Shown one piece after another: positions 1 through 14,000 of a stretch of DNA of 64,000 nt. Source of the stretch: Limnomonas spitsbergensis (lineage: Eukaryota; Chlorophyta; Chlorophyceae; Chlamydomonadales). The stretch covers positions 3,456,001-3,520,000 of the forward strand of contig JAYJMM010000124.1 of the NCBI GenBank assembly GCA_037349105.1. The letters are read 5' to 3'. Every line of letters begins with the position of its first letter. Position 1 is the first letter of the stretch. Made by a program: the position numbers and the translations under genes. The notes beneath the pieces were generated by a model. The model made no database searches, had not been told where the DNA came from, and worked only from the letters and a program-made list of their open reading frames with translations.

Positions 1-3000
1 ATCAAGGGGGGGTGGGAGCAGGGGGGGGGGGGGGGGGCTGGTTCTGGCTTGATAACCTGGACAACAGGGATCAAGGGGGGGTGGGAGCAGGGGGGAGCGG
101 GGGGGCTGGTTCTGGCTTGATAACCTGGACAACAGGGATCAAGGGGGGGTGGGAGCAGGGGGGAGCGGGGGGGCTGGTTCTGGCTTGATAACCTGGACAA
201 CAGGGATCAAGGGGTGGGGGGAGCAGGGGGGAGCGGGGGGCTGGTTCTGGCTTGATAAACTGGACAACAGGGATCAAGGGGGGGGGGGGAGCAGGGGGGA
301 GCGGGGGGGGGGCTGGTTCTGGCTTGATAACCTGGACAACAGGGATCAAGGGGGGGTGGGAGCAGGGGGGGGGGGGGGGGGGGGCTGGTTCTGGCTTGAT
401 AACCTGGACAACAGGGATCAAGGGGGGGGGGGGAGCAGGGGGGGGGGGGGGCTGGTTCTGGCTCGATAACCTGGACAACAGGGATCAAGGGGGGGGGGGG
501 AGCAGGGGGGAGCGGGGGGCTGGTTCTGGCTTGATAACCTGGACAACAGGGATCAAGGGGGGTGGGAGCAGGGGGGGAGCGGGGGGGCTGGTTCTGGCTT
601 GATAACCTGGACAACAGGGATCAAGGGGGGGTGGGAGCAGGGGGGAGCGGGGGGCTGGTTCTGGCTTGATAACCTGGACAACAGGGATCAAGGGGTGGGG
701 GGAGCAGGGGGGGAGCGGGGGGGCTGGTTCTGGCTTGATAACCTGGGACAACAGGGATCGAGGGGTGGGGGGAGCAGGGGGGGAGTGGGGGGGCTGATTC
801 TGGCTTGATAACCTGGACAACAGGGATCAAGGGGGGGTGGGAGCAGGGGGGAGCGGGGGGGCTGGTTCTGGCTTGATAACCTGGACAACAGGGATCAAGG
901 GTTGGGGGGAGCAGGGGGGGAGCGGGGGGCTGGTTCTGGCTTGATAACCTGGACAACAGGGATCGAGGGGGGGTGAAAGCAGGGGGGAGCGGGGGGGCTG
1001 GTTCTGGCTTGATAACCTGGACAACAGGGATCAAGGGGGGGGGGAGCAGGGGGGAGCGGGGGGGCTGGTTCTGGCTTGATAACCTGGACAACAGGGATCA
1101 AGGGGGGGGAGCAGGGGGGGAGCGGGGGGCTGGTTCTGGCTTGATAACCTGGACAACAGGGATCAAGGGGTGGGGGGAGCAGGGGGGGAGCGGGGGGGCT
1201 GGTTCTGGCTTGATAACCTGGACAACAGGGATCAAGGGGTGGGGGGAGCAGGGGGGGGGGGGGGGCTGGTTCTGGCTTGATAACCTGGACAACAGGGATC
1301 AAGGGGTGGGGGGAGCAGGGGGGGAGCGGGGGGCTGGTTCTGGCTCGATAACCTGGATAACAGGGATCAAGGGGGGGGGGGAGCAGGGGGAGCGGGGGGG
1401 GGCTGGTTCTGGCTTGATAACCTGGACAACAGGGATCAAGGGGGGGTGGGAGCAGGGGGGGGTGGGGGGCTGGTTCTGGCTTGATAACCTGGACAACAGG
1501 GATCAAGGGGGGGGGGATCAAGGGGGGGGCGGGGGGGGGCTGGTTCTGGCTTGATAACCTGGACAACAGGGATCAAGGGGGGGTGGGAGCAGGGGGGGAG
1601 CGGGGGGCTGGTTCTGGCTTGATAACCTGGACAACAGGGATCAAGGGGGGGTGGGAGCAGGGGGGAGCGGGGGGCTGGTTCTGGCTTGATAACCTGGACA
1701 ACAGGGATCAAGGGGGGGGGGGAGCAGGGGGGAGCGGGGGGGCTGGTTCTGGCTTGATAACCTGGACAACAGGGATCAAGGGGGGGTGGGAGCAGGGGGG
1801 GGGGGGGGGGCTGGTTCTGGCTTGATAACCTGGACAACAGGGATCAAGGGGGGGGGGAGCAGGGGGGGAGCGGGGGGGCTGGTTCTGGCTTGATAACCTG
1901 GACAACAGGGATCAAGGGGGGGTGGGAGCAGGGGGGGAGCGGGGGGCTGGTTCTGGCTTGATAACCTGGACAACAGGGATCAAGGGGGGGTGGGAGCAGG
2001 GGGGGAGCGGGGGGCTGGTTCTGGCTTGATAACCTGGACAACAGGGATCGAGGGGGGGGGAGCAGGGGGGGGGGGGGGGCTGGTTCTGGCTTGATAACCT
2101 GGACAACAGGGATCAAGGGGGGGTGGGAGCAGGGGGGGGGGGGGGGGCTGGTTCTGGCTAAATAACCTGGACAACAGGGATCAAGGGGGGGGGGGAGCAG
2201 GGGGGAGCGGGGGGGCTGGTTCTGGCTTGATAACCTGGACAACAGGGATCAAGGGGGGGGGAGCAGGGGGGGAGCGGGGGGCTGGTTCTGGCTTGATAAC
2301 CTGGACAACAGGGATCAAGGGGTGGGGGGAGCAGGGGGGGAGCGGGGGGGCTGGTTCTGGCTTGATAACCTGGACAACAGGGATCAAGGGGTGGGGGGAG
2401 CAGGGGGGGGGGGGGGCTGGTTCTGGCTTGATAACCTGGACAACAGGGATCAAGGGGTGGGGGAGCAGGGGGGGAGCGGGGGGCTGGTTCTGGCTCGATA
2501 ACCTGGACAACAGGGATCAAGGGGGGGGGGGAGCAGGGGGGAGCGGGGGGGCTGGTTCTGGCTTGGTAACCTGGACAACAGGGATCAAGGGGTGGGGGGA
2601 GCAGGGGGGAGCGGGGGGGCTGGTTCTGGCTTGATAACCTGGACAACAGGGATCCAGGGGGGGGGGAGCAGGGGGGAGCGGGGGGGCTGGTTCTGGCTTG
2701 ATAACCTGGACAACAGGGATCAAGGGGGGGTGGGAGCAGGGGGGGGGGGGGGGGCTGGTTCTGGCTTGATAACCTGGACAACAGGGATCAAGGGGGGGTG
2801 GGAGCAGGGGGGGAGCGGGGGGGCTGGTTCTGGCTTGATAACCTGGACAACAGGGATCAAGGGGGGGTGGGAGCAGGGGGGAGCGGGGGGGCTGGTTCTG
2901 GCTTGATAACCTGGACAACAGGGATCAAGGGGTGGGGGGAGCAGGGGGGAGCGGGGGGCTGGTTCTGGCTTGATAAACTGGACAACAGGGATCAAGGGGG

Positions 3001-6000
3001 GGGGGGGGAGCAGGGGGGAGCGGGGGGGGGCTGGTTCTGGCTTGATAACCTGGACAACAGGGATCAAGGGGGGGTGGGAGCAGGGGGGGGGGGGGGGGGG
3101 GGCTGGTTCTGGCTTGATAACCTGGACAACAGGGATCAAGGGGGGGGGGGAGCAGGGGGGGGGGGGGGGCTGGTTCTGGCTCGATAACCTGGACAACAGG
3201 GATCAAGGGGGGGGGGGAGCAGGGGGGAGCGGGGGGCTGGTTCTGGCTTGATAACCTGGACAACAGGGATCAAGGGGGGTGGGAGCAGGGGGGGAGCGGG
3301 GGGGCTGGTTCTGGCTTGATAACCTGGACAACAGGGATCAAGGGGGGGTGGGAGCAGGGGGGAGCGGGGGGCTGGTTCTGGCTTGATAACCTGGACAACA
3401 GGGATCAAGGGGTGGGGGGAGCAGGGGGGAGCGGGGGGGCTGGTTCTGGCTTGATAACCTGGACAACAGGGATCAAGGGTTGGGGGGAGCAGGGGGGGAG
3501 CGGGGGGCTGGTTCTGGCTTGATAACCTGGACAACAGGGATCGAGGGGGGGTGGGAGCAGGGGGGAGCGGGGGGGCTGGTTCTGGCTTGATAACCTGGAC
3601 AACAGGGATCAAGGGGGGGGGGAGCAGGGGGGGAGCGGGGGGGCTGGTTCTGGCTTGATAACCTGGACAACAGGGATCAAGGGGGGGGAGCAGGGGGGGA
3701 GCGGGGGCTGGTTCTGGCTTGATAACCTGGACAACAGGGATCAAGGGGTGGGGGGAGCAGGGGGGGAGCGGGGGGGCTGGTTCTGGCTTGATAACCTGGA
3801 CAACAGGGATCAAGGGGTGGGGGGAGCAGGGGGGGGGGGGGGGCTGGTTCTGGCTTGATAACCTGGACAACAGGGATCAAGGGGTGGGGGGAGCAGGGGG
3901 GGAGCGGGGGGCTGGTTCTGGCTCGATAACCTGGACAACAGGGATCAAGGGGGGGGGGGAGCAGGGGGGAGCGGGGGGGGGCTGGTTCTGGCTTGATAAC
4001 CTGGACAACAGGGATCAAGGGGGGGTGGGAGCAGGGGGGGGTGGGGGGCTGGTTCTGGCTTGATAACCTGGACAACAGGGATCAAGGGGGGGGGGAGCAG
4101 GGGGGAGCGGGGGGGGGCTGGTTCTGGCTTGATAACCTGGACAACAGGGATCAAGGGGGGGTGGGAGCAGGGGGGGAGCGGGGGGCTGGTTCTGGCTTGA
4201 TAACCTGGACAACAGGGATCAAGGGGGGGTGGGAGCAGGGGGGGAGCGGGGGGCTGGTTCTGGCTTGATAACCTGGACAACAGGGATCAAGGGGGGGGGG
4301 GAGCAGGGGGGAGCGGGGGGGCTGGTTCTGGCTTGATAACCTGGACAACAGGGATCAAGGGGGGGTGGGAGCAGGGGGGGGGGGGGGGCTGGTTCTGGCT
4401 TGATAACCTGGACAACAGGGATCAAGGGGGGGGGGAGCAGGGGGGGAGCGGGGGGGCTGGTTCTGGCTTGATAACCTGGACAACAGGGATCAAGGGGGGG
4501 TGGGAGCAGGGGGGGAGCGGGGGGCTGGTTCTGGCTTGATAACCTGGACAACAGGGATCAAGGGGGGGTGGGAGCAGGGGGGGAGCGGGGGGCTGGTTCT
4601 GGCTTGATAACCTGGACAACAGGGATCGAGGGGGGGGGAGCAGGGGGGGGGGGGGGGGCTGGTTCTGGCTTGATAACCTGGACAACAGGGATCAAGGGGG
4701 GGTGGGAGCAGGGGGGGGGGGGGGGCTGGTTCTGGCTTGATAACCTGGACAACAGGGATCAAGGGGGGGGGGAGCAGGGGGGAGCGGGGGGCTGGTTCTG
4801 GCTTGATAACCTGAACAACAGGGATCAAGGGGGGGGGGGAGCAGGGGGGGAGCGGGGAGGGAGCGGGGGGGCTGGTTCTGGCTTGATAACCTGGACAACA
4901 GGGATCAAGGGGGGGGGGAGCAGGGGGGGAGCGGGGGGGGGCTGGTTCTGGCTTGATAACCTGGACAACAGGGATCAAGGGGGGGGGGGAGCAGGGGGGG
5001 GGGGGGCTGGTTCTGGCTTGATAACCTGGACAACAGGGATCAAGGGGTGGGGGAGCAGGGGGGGTGGGGGGGCTGGTTCTGGCTTGATAACCTGGACAAC
5101 AGGGATCAAGGGGGGGTGGGAGCAGGGGGGAGCGGGGGGGCTGGTTCTGGCTTGATAACCTGGACAACAGGGATCGAGGGGGGGGGGGAGCAGGGGGGAG
5201 CGGGGGGGCTGGTTCTGGCTTGATAACCTGGACAACAGGGATCAAGGGGGGGTGGGAGCAGGGGGGGAGCGGGGGGCTGGTTCTGGCTTGATAACCTGGA
5301 CAACAGGGATCAAGGGGGGGGGGGGAGCAGGGGGGAGCGGGGGGTTGGTTCTGGCTTGATAACCTGGACAACAGGGATCGAGGGGTGGGGGGAGCAGGGG
5401 GGGAGCGGGGGGGCTGGTTCTGGCTTGATAACCTGGACAACAGGGATCAAGGGGGGGTGGAGCAGGGGGGGAGCGGGGGGCTGGTTCTGGCTTGATAACC
5501 TGGACAACAGGGATCAAGGGGGGGGGAGCAGGGGGGGAGCGGGGGGCTGGTTCTGGCTTGATAACCTGGACAACAGGGATCAAGGGGTGGGGGAGCAGGG
5601 GGGAGCGGGGGGGCCGGTTCTGGCTTGATAACCTGGACAACAGGGATCAAGGGGGTGGGAGCAGGGGGGAGCGGGGGGGCTGGTTCTGGCTTGATAACCT
5701 GGACAACAGGGATCAAGGGGGGGGGAGCAGGGGGGGAGCGGGGGGGCTGGTTCTGGCTTGATAACCTGGACAACAGGGATCAAGGGGGGGTGGGAGCAGG
5801 GGGGAGCGGGGGGGCTGGTTCTGGCTTGATAACCTGGACAACAGGGATCAAGGGGTGGGGGGAGCAGGGGGGAGCGGGGGGGCTGGTTCTGGCTTGATAA
5901 CCTGGACAACAGGGATCGAGGGGGGGGGGAGCAGGGGGGGAGCGGGGGGGCTGGTTCTGGCTTGATAACCTGGACAACAGGGATCAAGGGGGGGGTGGGA

Positions 6001-7250
6001 GCAGGGGGGAGCGGGGGGCTGGTTCTGGCTTGATAACCTGGACAACAGGGATCAAGGGGTGGGGGGAGCAGGGGGGAGCGGGGGGGCTGGTTCTGGCTTG
6101 ATAACCTGGACAACAGGGATCAAGGGGGGGTGGGAGCAGGGGGGGGGGGGGGGGGCTGGTTCTGGCTTGATAACCTGGACAACAGGGATCAAGGGGGGGG
6201 GGGGTGCAGGGGGGGAGCGGGGGGGCTGGTTCTGGCTTGATAACCTGGACAACAGGGATCAAGGGGGGGGGGGAGCAGGGGGGAGCGGGGGGGCTGGTTC
6301 TGGCTTGATAACCTGGACAACAGGGATCAAGGGGGGGTGGGAGCAGGGGGGGAGCGGGGGGCTGGTTCTGGCTTGATAACCTGGACAACAGGGATCAAGG
6401 GGGGGGGAGCAGGGGGGGAGCGGGGGGCTGGTTCTGGCTTGATAACCTGGACAACAGGGATCAAGGGGTGGGGGGAGCAGGGGGGGAGCGGGGGGGCTGG
6501 TTCTGGCTTGATAACCTGGACAACAGGGATCAAGGGGTGGGGGGAGCAGGGGTAAGCGGGGGGCTGGTTCTGGCTTGATAACCTGGACAACAGGGATCAA
6601 GGGGGGTGGGAGCAGGGGGGGGGGGGGGGGCTGGTTCTGGCTTGATAACCTGGACAACAGGGATCGAGGGGGGGGGGGTGCAGGGGGGGAGCGGGGGGGC
6701 TGGTTCTGGCTTGATAAGCTGGACAACAGGGATCAAGGGGGGGGGGGAGCAGGGGGGAGCGGGGGGCTGGTTCTGGCTTGATAACCTGGACAACAGGGAT
6801 CAAGGGGGGGGGGGAGCAGGGGGGAGCGGGGGGCTGGTTCTGGCTTGATAACCTGGACAACAGGATCAAGGGGGGGGGGAGCAGGGGGGAGCGGGGGGGC
6901 TGGTTCTGGCTTGATAACCTGGACAACAGGGATCGAGGGGGGGGGGAGCAGGGGGGGAGCGGGGGGGCTGGTTCTGGCTTGATAACCTGGACAACAGGGA
7001 TCAAGGGGGGGGGGGGAGCAGGGGGGAGCGGGGGGCTGGTTCTGGCTTGATAACCTGGACAACAGGGATCAAGGGGTGGGGGGAGCAGGGGGGGAGCGGG
7101 GGGCTGGTTCTGGCTTGATAACCTGGACAACAGGGATCAAGTGGGGGGGGGAGCAGGGGGGGGGGGGGCTGGTTCTGGCTTGATAAGCTGGACAACAGGG
7201 ATCGAGGGGGGGGGGGAGCAGGGGGGGGGGGGGGGGGGCTGGTTCTGGCT
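1..7250. repeat. 68-bp G-rich minisatellite, about 105 copies
   Basis: Near-perfect tandem units of 66-70 bp contain the invariant core gataacctggacaacaggg followed by G-runs of variable length. On the CAP strand each unit reads as a pyrimidine-rich tract, then 'tgttgtccag' and 'gttatcaagccag'. That has the layout of the exon 13 acceptor at 7534 and closely resembles its diverged copy around 7690-7745. Numerous overlapping reading frames here are repeat artefacts. Confidence 0.95.
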
Positions 7251-7319
7251 TAATTATAGAGACGGGAACAGGAGCGGAAAGCTGGGAACAGGAGTGGGGG
7301 GATATGGCGGGAATGAAAT

Positions 7320-8040
7320 CAAAGGACTGCGGCTTGGCACCCTTGTGGTGTATCACCTGGACCACCGGATGAGGGAGGGTGATGGGGGCAGGGGGCAATG
7401 ATGCTGGCTAGACAACCGAAACGGGAGGGGGAGGCAAGGATGTCTACTTTGAACACGGTGCAGGAGCGGGAGAAGGAGATGACAGTGGGCATGGCACCAT
7501 AGGGCTGCAGCTTGATGGCCTTGCAGTTGAGCACCTGGACAACAAAGAGCATGGGTAATGGTGGTGGTGGTGGGGGGGGGGCATGGTGGTGGGGGGGGGG
7601 GAGATGATGCTGGAGGGATTGCGAGTATCGGTTGGAGGGACAGGGGAGTGATGGTGAGAACGGCACCAAAGGACTGCAGCTTGACGGCCCTGCGGTTGAG
7701 CACTTAGACAACCGGGATCGGGTGGGAGGGGAGCGGGGGGGGGCTGATGCCAAATGAACAAGCGGGAGCGGGTTCAGCCAAACCCCATATTCTTTTCGTC
7801 GGCTTCAGCCGGGATGGTGTTATTCTGAGCCCAGCTGTTCTATTTCGAATTTGGAAAGTGCGGAATGTGTGAAACACAATTCCCATGATGTTAACATGCA
7901 AAACTCTGGCGGTCACAAATTTACCACCCGGGCAACAGATAGCAGGAATGTGAGGCGGGAGGGGTGGACGGCGACAGGCGGGACACAGCAGGACTGCAGC
8001 TGGACACTGCTTGCGGTTGATCGTGCGGACAACAGGGGGG
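7320..8040 (-). repeat. Diverged copies of the CAP exon 13 acceptor edge
   Basis: Besides 7484-7534, three copies of a 'cag + VLN(C/R)KA(I/V)KLQ' block lie at about 7334-7372 (VIHHKGAKPQSF), 7652-7706 (VLNRRAVKLQSF) and 7985-8035 (INRKQCPAAV, degraded). The stretch 8040-8222 has an open frame on the minus strand but resembles no CAP segment and is taken as intron. Confidence 0.7.
7484..7534 (-). CDS. CAP1: CAP exon 13 candidate, or its best-preserved duplicate
   Basis: The acceptor tgttgtccag is followed by VLNCKAIKLQPYGAMPT. This continues exon 12 exactly as plant CAP does ('EIVNCNNVEVQCQGSAPTV'). Three more diverged versions lie nearby, near 7334-7372, 7652-7706 and 7985-8035. The 3' boundary (ACT|gtcatc) is weak. 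Acceptor copies elsewhere in this gene lie upstream of the true exon, so the functional exon may be left of the window and this may be a duplicate. Confidence 0.5.
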
Positions 8041-11000
8041 TTAGGGTGCGGCGCGTCCAAGATAAGGAGAGCCTCATGGACATAATCAGACTGAGAGATG
8101 TATTGGAAGTCCCCTAAACCCTGAATCGTCAAGACCATAAGCGCATCACCCTTCGACCTCAGCATCGTAACCGCGTCATCCTCACCGTAGACCTCAATCG
8201 TGAAACACCCGAGGGGCTGCACTTTTCACCACCAATGTAAAAAAAAATGTACGTGGCTCACCTCGCAAGAAGCAATAACGTCGGAGAATACCACATTGGT
8301 CTTCATGCACGAGTCCAATGCAATGTTGTTCACCTTCCCCTCAATCTGCATGGCCGAGGGGAGAAAGGACGGAGGTAGGGGGATGGGGGCATGCATCAGA
8401 GGTAGATCCTCTGCCATCTGCGGATCCAACGCTATGTTGTTCACCTTGCCCTCAATCTGCACGGGGTACAAATTTGAAGCTTTCGGTGCCTCCGTGCATG
8501 GGATCACTGGCAATCCTTTCAATTATGCCGCCCCTGGTACTTGCTTCATCAGATCACAATTCATGTGCAATGCATCATGGGCGCATGCCCAGCCGGCACA
8601 AAAAAGTACAAGGCGCACTCGGGAGGTCCCACCAGGTGACCCTTTCATGTTGTTCATCTTGCCCTCAATCTGCATGGCCATGGACAGTGATTTTTGTGAG
8701 TGAAATTTCGGTACGAGTTGTAACCGGTACCGACCAAAATTCACTGGCCCTGGGGAGAAAGGACGGTGGGAGGGCGGCAGGGTAATGGGGGCATGCATCA
8801 GAAGTAGATCCACTGCCATCCGCGGATCCAAAACAGCAGATATATGTAACCGAGCATTGGATCTAACGTGTGGATCTGCAGGCTTACCTTTGGAAGATTC
8901 GGCTGGATCCTTGGATCTATCTTTAGATCCGGGATCTGTATCATTTGTTTATCCAACTTCGGATCCATCTGCAGATCTACTTTGGATCCATGCTCGGATC
9001 TCCTGGCCTTTGCAGAATCCCACCTTCGGCAGCACCCACGCTCGGTCAGTTTCGCATCCGACACACAAAATGCCGAACAAACTGGATTCGGCTGGCGCGT
9101 TGAGATAATGCGAAAGGCCCACTGTACCTCTATAAATGTACCTCATTTTCCACTGACCTGCACCAGGGAGTCCTTGCAGCCGTACAAGTAGACCGAGTGC
9201 TTGGGGTCGGTCACTTTGATGACCACGTCCCGCTTGCCAACCTGCTCCCCAACAGGAAAGAGGGTTTGCAGCCTATCATTTGGGGCATATAAATTCAAGG
9301 GTCGTTGAGGTAAGGGTTACCGATTCAGAGTTCAGGATTAAGCGCTGAGGGTCTAGGGTTTAAGGATCGGAGAAGCCCATTCCCATCAGGACAGGGGAAT
9401 CCCACCTCCCTCGACCAGGGCGCTGATCAGACCACCCACCCACATCCCTGATCCACCTGTCACTGCAGCGTCCTATAAGGCACCTGAAACCTGACCCTCC
9501 GATGCTGCATTTAATGTTTGCAGAATGTGACCAACCAGTTCACGGCCATCGGCAAGGCCCCCCGATGCTCTTTCGTGGGCAATGTGACGCTTGGACAACG
9601 ATTTTCCTATCTTTATACTTCCCTTTGACAGGGATACCTTATCAGACAGCCGACCCCCCTCACCTGGTACTCCACCACCCACTTGCAGCCCTGGCCCACC
9701 TGTCCCTGCAGCGTCCTATAAGGCACCTCAACCCTCAACCTCCCTCTGAACCTCCCTCGACCGGGATCCTTGTGAGACAGTCGACCCCCCTGCCTGGTAC
9801 TCCCCACCACACCTGGTACATCCCTCAGCCCTGCCCCACCTGTCACTACAGTGTATTTAATGTCTTTTATGTCTTGATGTCTTTTAAGGCACCTAAACCC
9901 TGAAACAGCCTCTCAGCCTCTCTCTGAACCTTCCTGGATTGGAGCCCTTTTCAGGCAGCCACACCATGACAACTGGTATTCGACCATTGACCACACAAAG
10001 CCCTTTTCAGACAGCCACACCACGACCACTGGTATTCGACCCTCCAAAGCCCTGACCCACCAGTCCCTACAGCATCGCATAATGCATCATAACCCAGATC
10101 CACCCTCTGATCTTCCTTCAACCGGTCCATATGAGATAGCCACACCATCACACCTGGTTTCCGACCACCCACTTGCAGCCCTGGCCCACCTGGCTAGGCA
10201 AAATCTAATCAGGCACGTAAACCATCAACCCCCTTGACCCAGGTCCTGATCAAACCGCCCCACTGCCTCCTTGACCCACACCATCACACCTGGTTTCCGA
10301 CCACCCACTTGCAGCCCTGGCCCACCTGGCTAGGCAAAATCTAATCAGGCACGTAAACCATCAACCCCCTTGACCCAGGTCCTGATCAAACCGCCCCACC
10401 GCCTCCTTGACCCACACCATCACACCTGATATTTGACCACCCACTTGTGGCCCTGGCCCACCGGGAAATCTGCGAAATCTAATCAGGCACGTAAAGCATC
10501 ACCCCTTTGACATAGGGCCTGATCAGACCGGAACACCGCCTCCTTGACCCACACCATCACACCTGATATTTGACCACCCACTTGTGGCCCTGGCCCACCG
10601 GGAAATCTGCGAAATCTAATCAGGCACGTAAAGCATCACCCCTGTTGACCCAGGTCCCGATCAGACCGCCGCACCGCCTTACCTGGTACTCGACCACCCA
10701 CTTGCGGTCAGACAGCTCAATATTAGCAGTGCCCGTGGGAATGGCACCTCGGCCGCCAGCGCCACCTCCCGACCGAGGGCCTGCCGGGGCCGCAGCAGCC
10801 GAAGGCGCCTCGGGCATCTTCACCACGCTGGTCCGGTCCACCCTGGACGTGTGAATGTGGAGGGACAATATGTGGAGCTTTGAACCGGAGGCAATGTGCT
10901 TAAATGGGAGGGCCTGCCAGGTCCTTCTGCTTGTGCCCCAGGCATTTTGATAACGCTACTGCGGTCTACCCTGAAAGCGGGGATTTTGAGAGAGAGGATG

Positions 11001-14000
11001 TGTGGAACTGTGAACGTGAAAGATAGGTATGAATGGTCAGGGCCTGCCGGGGCATCTGGACAATGCTGGAGCGGTCCATCCTGAGTGTGTGTGAACGCTG
11101 AGGGTGGGAGTGTGAACAGGGAGGGATAAAGTGTGAAAGGGTAGGTCCTGCAGGGCCGCCGCAGGCGCTTCGGGCATGTGTATGATGCTGGTGCCGTCCA
11201 CCCTGCGTGTATGAATATGGTCATACAAGTGTGAAGGTGGTGGTGGGGTGCAGTGTGAGCGGGGAAGACGCTGCTTAAGTGCGTGAACGCCTCGGTCATC
11301 ATGAAAACTCTCGGGCGGTTCACTCTGGCTCTGTAAAAAGGGAATAGTGTGAATACAGAGAAGGGAATAGTGTGAATACAGAGAAGACACGTGAACAGGG
11401 ATGAGCTGTGTGAAAGGTGAAGGAGGGTGGACGGGAGGGAGAGCGTGTGAACAGCGAGGGGAATGTGTGCACATGGAGGAAAGAGTATGAACAATGAGGT
11501 TATGTGCGGACGAGAAGGTGGCTTGCACATGGGAAGGGGTGTGTGGACGGGGAAAGGAAGAAGTATGGACGGGGAACAACTGTGTGGACAGGTAAAGTCT
11601 GGGAAAGGGAGTAGTGTGAACATGGAGGGAAGCATGTTCACGGGGTGGGAGGGCGTGTACTGGGAGAAGAGCGTGTGAACAGGTTCATACCAGTGCCGAT
11701 GCACATCGCAGTACTCCTGAACATACCACCCACCCACCTGTTCTTGGTCTTCATGTCGTCCGTCACCTTCTTCAGGCCGGAAGTCACGCCCTCACCCTGT
11801 GTGATGACGAGGGTTTAAATGCAACAGTTAAGGGTTCAGGGTGATGGGCTTAAGGTTTGGTATGAGAGCAGGTGCTTGCGCCTTAACCCTGTGTGGCAAC
11901 GAGGGTTGATGGTTATGGGATCAGGGTTCAGATGTCAGGGTTTGAGGTCAGCCCCCCCCTCCTGAGTGGTGACGAGGGTTTAGGGTGTAGGCTTATAGCG
12001 GGAAGGTCACTGGTAGCCGCGTTTGCACTCCCCCACGTTCCCACACATTTCCGCGTGTTTCCAAACCAATGGCTATAAAACAAGCATTCCCTGAAGAGAA
12101 GCGCCATGGCTGGCAAGGAGGCGCCCCACTCTGCTTTCGAGGCACAGTTACGGCCCTTGATGGGCTTCCAAAGACCCAGCGCTGTGCCTCTCAAGCCCAC
12201 ACTTCCGCACACATGCATGCCTGCGGAGCACACGCACTACTGTACACAACCACTCCCCCCCTCCACCATGAGCATCCACCCACCCACACACTAGTGGTGG
12301 GCAATTGCGCCGTAATTTAGAAATCGTGTAAGTAATTATGGTCCCTGACAGGTAAAGTACCTGACTTTGCCCTGAAAATACGGTGGCTGACAGCCAGCTA
12401 CGCAGTTTCCACTTCCGTAAGGACCGCAATCAGCTCAACACTGACACACACACACACAACTGCACACTGCCATTTTCATATTCCACTTCTTCAACACCTT
12501 AGCCTGCGGCTTCACCCTTAGCAATACCCTGAACCCACAACCCTAAGACTGCCGCTAAACCCTAAGACTGCAGCTAAACCCTAAGACTGCAGCGCAACCC
12601 TAAGACTGCAGCTTAACCCTAAGACTGCAGCGCAACCCTAAGACTGCAGCTTAACCCTAAGACTGCAGCGCAACCCTAAGACTGCCGCTTAACCCTAAGA
12701 CTGCAGTGCAGCCCTAAGACTGCAGATTAACCCTAAGACTGCAGCTTAACCCTAAGACTGCAGCTCAACCCTAAGACTGCAGATTAACCCTAAGACTGCA
12801 GCTTACCCCTAAATACTGCAGCTGAACCCTAAGACTGCAGCTGAACCCTAAGACTGCCGCTAAACCCTAAGACTGCAGCTCAACCCTAAGACTGCAGCTC
12901 AACCCTAAGACTGCCGCTAAACCCTAAGACTGCAGCTAAACCCTAAGAATGCAGCGCAACCCTAAATACTGCAGCTGAACCCTAGGACTGCAGCTGAACC
13001 CTAAGACTGCAGCTAAACCCTAAGACTGCAGCTAAACCCTAACACTGCAGCGCAACCCTTAGACTGCGGCTGAACCCTAAGACTGCAGCTTAACCCTAAG
13101 ACTGCAGTGCAGCCCTAAGACTGCAGCTGAACCCTAAGATTGCAGCTAAACCCTAAGACTGCAGCTAAACCCTAAGACTGCAGCGCAACCCTAAATACTG
13201 CAGCTGAACCCTAAGACTGCAGCTGAACCCTAAGACTGCAGCGAAACCCTAAGACTGCAGCTTAACCCTAAGACTGCAGCGCACCCTAAATACTGCAGCT
13301 GAACCCTAAGATTGCAGCTAAACCCTAAGACTGCAGCTAAACTCTCAGACTGCAGCGCAACCCTAAATACTGCAGCTGAACCCTAAGACTGCAGCTGAAC
13401 CCTAAGACTGCAGCTAAACCCTAAGACTGCAGCGCAACCCTAAATACTGCAGCTGAACCCTAAGACTGCAGCTGAACCCTAAGACTGCCGCTACACCCTA
13501 AGACTGCAGCTAGACCCTAAGAATGCAGCTGAAACCTAAGACTGCAGCTTAACCCTAAGACTGCAGCTAAACCCTAACACTGCAGCTTAACCCTAAGACT
13601 GCAGCTCAACCCTAAGACTGCAGCTAAACCCTAAGACTGCAGCTGCACCCTAAATACTGCAGCTGAACCCTAAGACTGCAGCTGAACCCTAAGACTGCAG
13701 CTGAACCCTAAGACTGCAGCTGAACCCTAAGACTGCAGCTAGACCCTAAGACTGCAGCTGAAACCTAAGACTGCAGCTTACCCCTAAGACTGCAGCTAAA
13801 CCCTAAGACTGCAGCTGAACCCTAAGACTGCAGCTAAACCCTAAGACTGCAGCTGAACCCTAAGACTGCAGCTAAATCCTAAGACTGCAGCTGAACCCTA
13901 AGTACTGAGCCACAGCCGCACACACCTCCACCTTAGAACCTAGGCCACCTGCACCCCACACTTCCACACTTCCAGCGGCAGTGTGGAGTTTGGGTGGCTT

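Noticed and set aside
1..7250. Dozens of Pro-rich and Gly-rich frames of 60-320 codons
   Set aside because: All are translations of the 68-bp unit with variable G-run length; frames change at each run.
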